Both the position numbers and the translations under genes were made by a program. Below, piece by piece: positions 6,719-10,265 of a stretch of 10,265 bases of DNA. The first letter of the stretch is position 1. Every line of letters starts with the position of its first letter. The notes under the pieces were generated by a model. It searched no databases. It was not told the DNA's origin and saw only the letters and a program-made list of their open reading frames with translations. The stretch comes from Gammaproteobacteria bacterium (GTDB lineage: Bacteria; Pseudomonadota; Gammaproteobacteria; SZUA-152): positions 1-10,265 of the forward strand of contig JANTGX010000054.1 in assembly GCA_024762755.1 (NCBI GenBank), in the 5' to 3' direction.

Positions 6719-8398
6719 ATGAGCGAAAGCTTTGCCGAATTATTCGAAGAGAGTCTTGCCCAGACCGAGATGCGTCCCGGTTCCATCATCAAGGGCACCG
6801 TGGTCGACGTCACCCCCGATTTCGTGGTCGTCAATGCCGGCCTGAAGTCCGAAGGCGTGATCCCGGTGGACGAGTTCCGCAACGCGGAGGGCGAGATCGA
6901 AGTCAAGCCGGGCGACGAAGTGGAAGTCGCCCTGGAATACGTGGAGGACGGTTTCGGCGAGACCCGACTGTCCCGCGAAAAGGCCCTGCGCGCCCGCACC
7001 TGGCGCGTACTCGAGGCCGCCTACGAGGCTGGCGAGACCGTCAAGGGCGTCATCACCGGCAAGGTGAAGGGCGGCTTTACCGTCGAGCTGAACGAGATCC
7101 GCGCCTTCCTGCCGGGTTCTCTGGTCGATGTGCGCCCCGTGCGCGACACCACCTACCTCGAAGGCAAGGAACTGGAATTCAAGGTCATCAAGCTGGACCA
7201 GAAGCGCAACAACGTGGTCGTATCGCGTCGCGCCGTGGTCGAGGCCGAGTCCTCCGAGGAGCGCGAGGCGTTGATCGCCAGCCTGCAAGAGGGCCAGGTG
7301 CTCAAGGGCGTGGTGAAGAACCTCACCGATTACGGTGCCTTCATCGACCTGGGCGGAATCGATGGCCTGCTGCACATCACCGACATGTCCTGGAAGCGCA
7401 TCAAGCATCCCAGCGAGATCGTCAACGTGGGCGACGAGATCGACGTCAAGGTGCTCAAGTTCGATCGTGAACGCACCCGCGTCTCGCTCGGCCTGAAACA
7501 GATGGGCGAGGATCCCTGGGAAGACATCGCACGCCGCTATCCGGTGGGCTCACGCCTGTTCGGCAAGGTCACCAACCTGACCGACTACGGCTGCTTCGTC
7601 GAGATCGAAGAGGGCGTCGAAGGCTTGGTGCACGTCTCCGAGATGGATTGGACCAACAAGAACGTGGCGCCCAACAAGATCGTCGATGTGGGCGAAGAGG
7701 TCGAGGTCACGGTGCTGGATATCGATCCGGAGCGCCGTCGCATCTCCCTCGGCATGAAGCAGTGCAAGCCCAATCCCTGGGACGAGTTTGCCGCCACCCA
7801 CAACAAGGGCGACAAGGTCATCGGCACCATCAAGTCCATCACCGACTTCGGTATCTTCATCGGTCTGGATGGCGGAATCGACGGTCTGGTGCACATGTCC
7901 GACATCTCCTGGAACCAGCCCGACGAGGAGGCCATTCGCGGCTTCAAGAAGGGCGACGAGATCGAGACCACCATCCTGGCCATCGACCCCGAGCGTGAGC
8001 GCATCTCGCTGGGTATCAAGCAGATGGAACAGGATCCCTTCGGCAACTTCCTTGCCGATCACCCCAAGGGCTCCATCGTCAAGGGCGTGATCTCCGAAGT
8101 CGACGCCAAGGGCGCCGTGGTGGATCTGGGCGAGGGTATCGAGGGCTACATCCGTGCCTCCGAGATCACCCGCGATCGTGTGGAAGATGCCCGCACCATG
8201 CTCAAGGCAGGCGAAGAGGTGGAGGCCAAGTTCATCGGCGTGGATCGCAAGAACCGCACCCTGAACCTCTCCATCAAGGCCAAGGATGACGCAGAAGAAG
8301 TGGCGGCCATTCAGGACTACGGCCGCAGCCAGCCGGAAGCAGGCAGCACCACGCTGGGTGACCTGTTGAAGGAGCAGATGGAAAGCAAAAAGTCATAA
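6719..8398 (+). CDS. rpsA: 30S ribosomal protein S1
   Basis: A 559-residue RNA-binding protein that sits on the 30S subunit and helps load mRNAs, especially those with structured or weak ribosome sites. Six S1 (OB-fold) repeats are visible at about 19-87, 105-171, 192-260, 277-347, 364-434 and 451-520. Repeats 3 to 6 are the most alike: repeats 3-5 share a (T/S)D(Y/F)G core ([27 protein letters not shown]), and repeats 3-6 each end in a (V/I/L)SLG-like or LS strand. The first two are divergent, as expected of the ribosome-docking repeats. The C-terminus [11 protein letters not shown] is typical. Length is almost that of E. coli S1 (557). Codon use is strongly biased to C/G-ending codons, fitting high expression. 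A GC hairpin and ihfB follow. Confidence 0.98.
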   Translation: MSESFAELFEESLAQTEMRPGSIIKGTVVDVTPDFVVVNAGLKSEGVIPVDEFRNAEGEIEVKPGDEVEVALEYVEDGFGETRLSREKALRARTWRVLEAAYEAGETVKGVITGKVKGGFTVELNEIRAFLPGSLVDVRPVRDTTYLEGKELEFKVIKLDQKRNNVVVSRRAVVEAESSEEREALIASLQEGQVLKGVVKNLTDYGAFIDLGGIDGLLHITDMSWKRIKHPSEIVNVGDEIDVKVLKFDRERTRVSLGLKQMGEDPWEDIARRYPVGSRLFGKVTNLTDYGCFVEIEEGVEGLVHVSEMDWTNKNVAPNKIVDVGEEVEVTVLDIDPERRRISLGMKQCKPNPWDEFAATHNKGDKVIGTIKSITDFGIFIGLDGGIDGLVHMSDISWNQPDEEAIRGFKKGDEIETTILAIDPERERISLGIKQMEQDPFGNFLADHPKGSIVKGVISEVDAKGAVVDLGEGIEGYIRASEITRDRVEDARTMLKAGEEVEAKFIGVDRKNRTLNLSIKAKDDAEEVAAIQDYGRSQPEAGSTTLGDLLKEQMESKKS

Positions 8399-8410
8399 GC
8401 TTGCCGCAGC

Positions 8411-8434
8411 GGCGGGCGGCGTGAGCCGCCCGCC
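8411..8434 (+). repeat. Perfect GC hairpin between rpsA and ihfB
   Basis: A perfect 10-bp inverted repeat: the arm at 8411-8420 (GGCGGGCGGC) is the exact reverse complement of 8425-8434, closed by the tetraloop GTGA (GNRA class). It begins 12 bases after the rpsA stop. No T-run follows; the next bases are CATGCTC and then the ihfB ribosome site. It may stabilise the rpsA 3' end, block RNA decay or lower read-through into ihfB rather than end transcription fully. Confidence 0.75.
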
Positions 8435-8441
8435 CATGCTC

Positions 8442-8447
8442 AAGGGG
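8442..8447 (+). promoter_or_regulatory. Shine-Dalgarno site of ihfB
   Basis: AAGGGG is 10 bases before the ATG at 8458. It touches almost directly an in-frame TTG at 8449, which is therefore unlikely to be the start even though it would add only three residues. Confidence 0.65.
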
Positions 8448-8457
8448 ATTGAGTGAG

Positions 8458-8754
8458 ATGACCAAGTCGGAATTGATCGAACGTATCGCACGCAAACAGC
8501 CTCATTTGCCCTACAAGGATGTGGAGCTCTCGGTGAAGACCTTGATCGAGCAAATGGCGCAGAATCTGTCGACAGGACAGCGGATCGAGATTCGCGGTTT
8601 TGGCAGTTTCTCCCTCCATTACCGACCACCACGCATTGGCCGCAATCCCAAGACGGGAGATCCGGTCGCCTTGTCGGGCAAGTACGTGCCGCACTTCAAG
8701 CCCGGCAAAGAATTGCGTGAACGCGTCAATGGTGAGCATCCCAGTCAAGCCTGA
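8458..8754 (+). CDS. ihfB: Integration host factor beta subunit
   Basis: A 98-residue nucleoid protein that pairs with the alpha subunit (IhfA, encoded elsewhere) to bind specific sites and bend DNA sharply, acting in transcription, replication initiation and recombination. The N-terminus [11 protein letters not shown] and the core [15 protein letters not shown] (42-56) are near-identical to E. coli IHF-beta. E44 and R46, which contribute to sequence recognition, are present. The beta-arm GRNPKTGD (61-68) carries P64, the proline that wedges between base pairs. [14 protein letters not shown] (75-88) closes the fold, with a tail a few residues longer than in E. coli. Chosen over HU or IHF-alpha because of the MTKSEL start and the [10 protein letters not shown] ending. 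Placement after rpsA is conserved. A strong terminator follows. Confidence 0.97.
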   Translation: MTKSELIERIARKQPHLPYKDVELSVKTLIEQMAQNLSTGQRIEIRGFGSFSLHYRPPRIGRNPKTGDPVALSGKYVPHFKPGKELRERVNGEHPSQA

Positions 8755-8779
8755 TTTTTTCATCCGGCGAGATACGAAA

Positions 8780-8816
8780 GAACGGTATTTGCGTTAAGCT
8801 GATACCGTTTTTTTTT
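8780..8816 (+). terminator. Intrinsic terminator after ihfB
   Basis: AACGGTAT (8781-8788) pairs perfectly with ATACCGTT (8802-8809) across a 13-nt loop, followed by an unbroken run of nine T residues (8808-8816, the first two inside the stem). It starts 26 bases after the ihfB stop and is the clearest terminator in the window. It probably ends the rpsA-ihfB transcript and separates it from lapAB. Confidence 0.85.
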
Positions 8817-8925
8817 GCCCGCACATATCGTATAAGACGCCCTGTGTGGCCATTTCAACGCAGCATTTCAGCCGATAGCAGCAGGCCAGAACGGCCCGAA
8901 CCAATAACGATAACGGGTGGACGCC
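8817..8925 (+). promoter_or_regulatory. lapA upstream region with possible promoter
   Basis: This gap of about 109 nt after the terminator must hold the lapAB promoter if the terminator is efficient. TATAAG (8831-8836) could be a -10 box, but the bases 17 upstream are only the T-run, a poor -35. I do not see the heat-shock type boxes known for E. coli lapA. A short GGCC / GGCC stem (8884-8887, 8893-8896) is present. Confidence 0.25.
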
Positions 8926-9219
8926 ATGAAACGCATCGTATATCTGATCATCTTCCTCATCGTCGCCATCGCAGGGCTCAGCTTCGCCCTGATGAATGCG
9001 CAGCAGGTGACGCTGACCTACTACTTCGGCACCATCGAGGCACCTCTCTCGCTGGTGGTCGTGGTTTCCATCGCCGTCGGCGCCCTGCTCGGCGTACTCG
9101 CCAGCATGAGCATGACGCTCAGTCTGAAACACGAGATCTCCCGCCTGCGCAAAACCCTGCGCAACAAAGAGAAGGAGTTGGGCAACCTGCGCGCGTTGCC
9201 TCTCAAGGATCAGCATTGA
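8926..9219 (+). CDS. lapA: Lipopolysaccharide assembly protein A (LapA domain, YciS-like)
   Basis: A 97-residue inner-membrane protein. Two hydrophobic segments, about 5-23 and 41-62, flank a short loop with NAQQVTLTYYFG (24-35), the family's conserved region. A charged helical tail (about 66-90, KHEISRLRKTLRNKEKEL) looks like a short coiled coil facing the cytoplasm. In E. coli LapA works with LapB at the membrane in control of lipopolysaccharide synthesis, including turnover of LpxC by FtsH; LapA itself has no known catalytic activity. The ATG at 8926 follows GGGTGG by 5 bases and is preferred. A GTG at 8917 would add three residues. lapB overlaps its stop. Length and layout match the family. 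Confidence 0.88.
   Translation: MKRIVYLIIFLIVAIAGLSFALMNAQQVTLTYYFGTIEAPLSLVVVVSIAVGALLGVLASMSMTLSLKHEISRLRKTLRNKEKELGNLRALPLKDQH
9205..9209 (+). promoter_or_regulatory. Shine-Dalgarno site of lapB inside lapA
   Basis: AAGGA ends 6 bases before the TTG at 9216, which overlaps the lapA TGA stop as TTGA. This spacing is the main reason for choosing TTG as the lapB start. Confidence 0.6.
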
Positions 9220-10265
9220 CCCTGCAGCTCATCGTATTCGCCGCATTCCTGCCCATCGCCTTTCTCTCCGGCTGGTGGCTGGGCGCGCGCAGTAAGCAGA
9301 AGAAGCGCCAGCGCGACTGCCCGGATTTCTCCTCCGAATACATCCGCGGCCTCAACTATCTCCTCAACGAAGAGCAAGACAAGGCCATCGATGTCTTCGT
9401 GCAGATGCTGGAGGTGGACAGCGAGACGGTCGAGACGCACATGGCCCTGGGCAACCTGTTTCGCAGCCGTGGCGAGGTGGAACGCGCCATTCGCATCCAT
9501 CAAAATCTTATCGCGCGGCCTACCCTGAGCAAGCAGCAGGCGGCCCTGGCCCTGCTGGAGCTGGCCCGGGACTATCTGCGCGCCGGCCTGCTGGGCCGTG
9601 CCGAGTCGCTGTTTCTGGAATTGTTCGACCAAGGCCTCTACCGGCGCGAGGCCCTGGAGCACCTGTTGGACATCTATCAACAGGAGCACGAATGGCAGAA
9701 GGCCATCGACGACGCGCGACGCCTGGAACAGGCCGGCGGCGAGAAGATGTCTGCGCGCATCGCCCACTTCTACTGCGAGCTGGCCACTCAGGCCCTGCGC
9801 GAGGGGGAGCTCAAGCTGGCCCTCAAGCAGGTCAAGCAGGCCTTGGCGAGTGACCACGACAGTGTGCGCGCGACCCTGTTGAAGGGCGAGATCGAGCAAC
9901 GCGCCGGCCGCCACAAGGCTGCCCTGAAGACCCTTGGCCGGATCGAGCAACTCGACCCGGCCTTTCTATCCGAGGCGGTGCCCTTGCTGCTCAAGAGCTA
10001 CCGCGAGTTGGGAAGGGAAGAGGCCGGCGAGAAACACCTGTCCCGGCTGCATACCGACTATGGTGGCATCACTGCCTTGCTGGCGCTGGCCGAGTTGCTG
10101 GAGGCCAAACACGGCGAACGCGCCGCCGCCGCGCGGGTGCTGGCCTATCTCCGCAAGCATCCTTCGCTGCGCGGCCTGGAACGCCTGCTGGTATTGCAGC
10201 TGCAAGAGGCGCAGGGGGAGCTGCACGTCAACCTGCTGGTGATCAAGGGTTTGGTCGACAAGCTG
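9216..10265 (+). CDS. lapB: Lipopolysaccharide assembly protein B (TPR heat-shock protein YciM), 3'-truncated by window edge
   Basis: The first 350 codons are visible with no stop; E. coli LapB has 389 residues. It is an inner-membrane-anchored adaptor that limits lipopolysaccharide synthesis by guiding LpxC to the FtsH protease. Residues about 3-23 are one membrane helix ending in GWWLGARS, like GWYMGRRS of E. coli. A tetratricopeptide solenoid follows; the stretches YIRGLNYLLNEEQDKAID (42-59), LGNLFRSRGEVERAIRIHQ (78-96), LARDYLRAGLLGRAE (116-130), EWQKAID (159-165) and IAHFYCELA (182-190) match the family closely. The C-terminal rubredoxin-like zinc ribbon should lie past 10265 and is not seen. 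There is no ATG near the start. The TTG at 9216 overlaps the lapA stop, has a good ribosome site and gives the right N-terminal length; CTG at 9222 is a less likely option. Confidence 0.9.
   Translation, partial: MTLQLIVFAAFLPIAFLSGWWLGARSKQKKRQRDCPDFSSEYIRGLNYLLNEEQDKAIDVFVQMLEVDSETVETHMALGNLFRSRGEVERAIRIHQNLIARPTLSKQQAALALLELARDYLRAGLLGRAESLFLELFDQGLYRREALEHLLDIYQQEHEWQKAIDDARRLEQAGGEKMSARIAHFYCELATQALREGELKLALKQVKQALASDHDSVRATLLKGEIEQRAGRHKAALKTLGRIEQLDPAFLSEAVPLLLKSYRELGREEAGEKHLSRLHTDYGGITALLALAELLEAKHGERAAAARVLAYLRKHPSLRGLERLLVLQLQEAQGELHVNLLVIKGLVDKL

Noticed and set aside
8755..8760. T6 run directly after the ihfB stop as a terminator
   Set aside because: No hairpin precedes it within the proper distance; the real terminator is at 8780-8816.
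8274..8763. Overlapping antisense frames across ihfB and the rpsA end
   Set aside because: They lie opposite two certain genes and include Arg/Ser/Pro-rich shadow sequence with no recognisable domain.
9210..9950. Antisense frame of 246 codons opposite lapB, rich in Leu/Gln/Ala
   Set aside because: The forward strand carries a convincing LapB in frame; the antisense product is a low-complexity shadow of its Leu/Gln/Glu-rich repeats.
1..10265. A new defence, mobile or biosynthetic system
   Set aside because: All coding space is filled by well-known core genes in a conserved order, with no long gap, no repeat array, no integrase or transposase and no shift in base composition apart from the rpsA leader.

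Overview
This window is a GC-rich stretch of gammaproteobacterial chromosome in which every gene I can support lies on the + strand. The order is serA, pheA, hisC, tyrA, aroA, cmk, rpsA, ihfB, lapA, lapB. Pseudomonads share the central block from pheA to ihfB. A separate tyrA and aroA, together with lapA-lapB right after ihfB, points to a non-enteric, non-pseudomonad gammaproteobacterium, probably near the Chromatiales / sulfur-oxidiser lineages. That taxonomic guess is inference from gene order, GC content and protein character, not from a search.

Layout. Positions 1-5824 are an amino-acid block: SerA (first step of serine synthesis from 3-phosphoglycerate), PheA (chorismate mutase / prephenate dehydratase with ACT domain), a HisC-type aminotransferase, TyrA (prephenate/arogenate dehydrogenase) and AroA (EPSP synthase, class II by its motifs). 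AroA makes EPSP, the precursor of chorismate. The mutase domain of PheA makes prephenate for both the Phe branch (PheA dehydratase) and the Tyr branch (TyrA, which has no mutase of its own). The HisC-type enzyme can plausibly carry out the final transamination of the aromatic keto acids as well as the histidine step. Tight junctions (pheA/hisC share one base, aroA/cmk overlap by 8 bases) suggest translational coupling.

Positions 5817-8754 carry housekeeping genes: cytidylate kinase, ribosomal protein S1 and the beta subunit of IHF. A 212-nt non-coding leader precedes rpsA and can fold into a hairpin that ends at the Shine-Dalgarno sequence. This is the natural place for a separate promoter and for S1 autocontrol. 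A perfect 10-bp GC hairpin lies between rpsA and ihfB, and a good intrinsic terminator follows ihfB.

Positions 8926-10265 hold lapA and the first 350 codons of lapB, which runs off the right edge. These encode the envelope proteins that act in control of lipopolysaccharide synthesis. lapB appears to start at a TTG overlapping the lapA stop codon.

I looked for a hidden or unfamiliar system on both strands and found none. There is no tRNA, rRNA, CRISPR array, IS element or toxin-antitoxin pair, and no gap above 212 nt. The window is ordinary core genome. The items below are family-level sequence details (SerA active site, TyrA cofactor loop, AroA class, start codons, RNA hairpins), not evidence of a new system.
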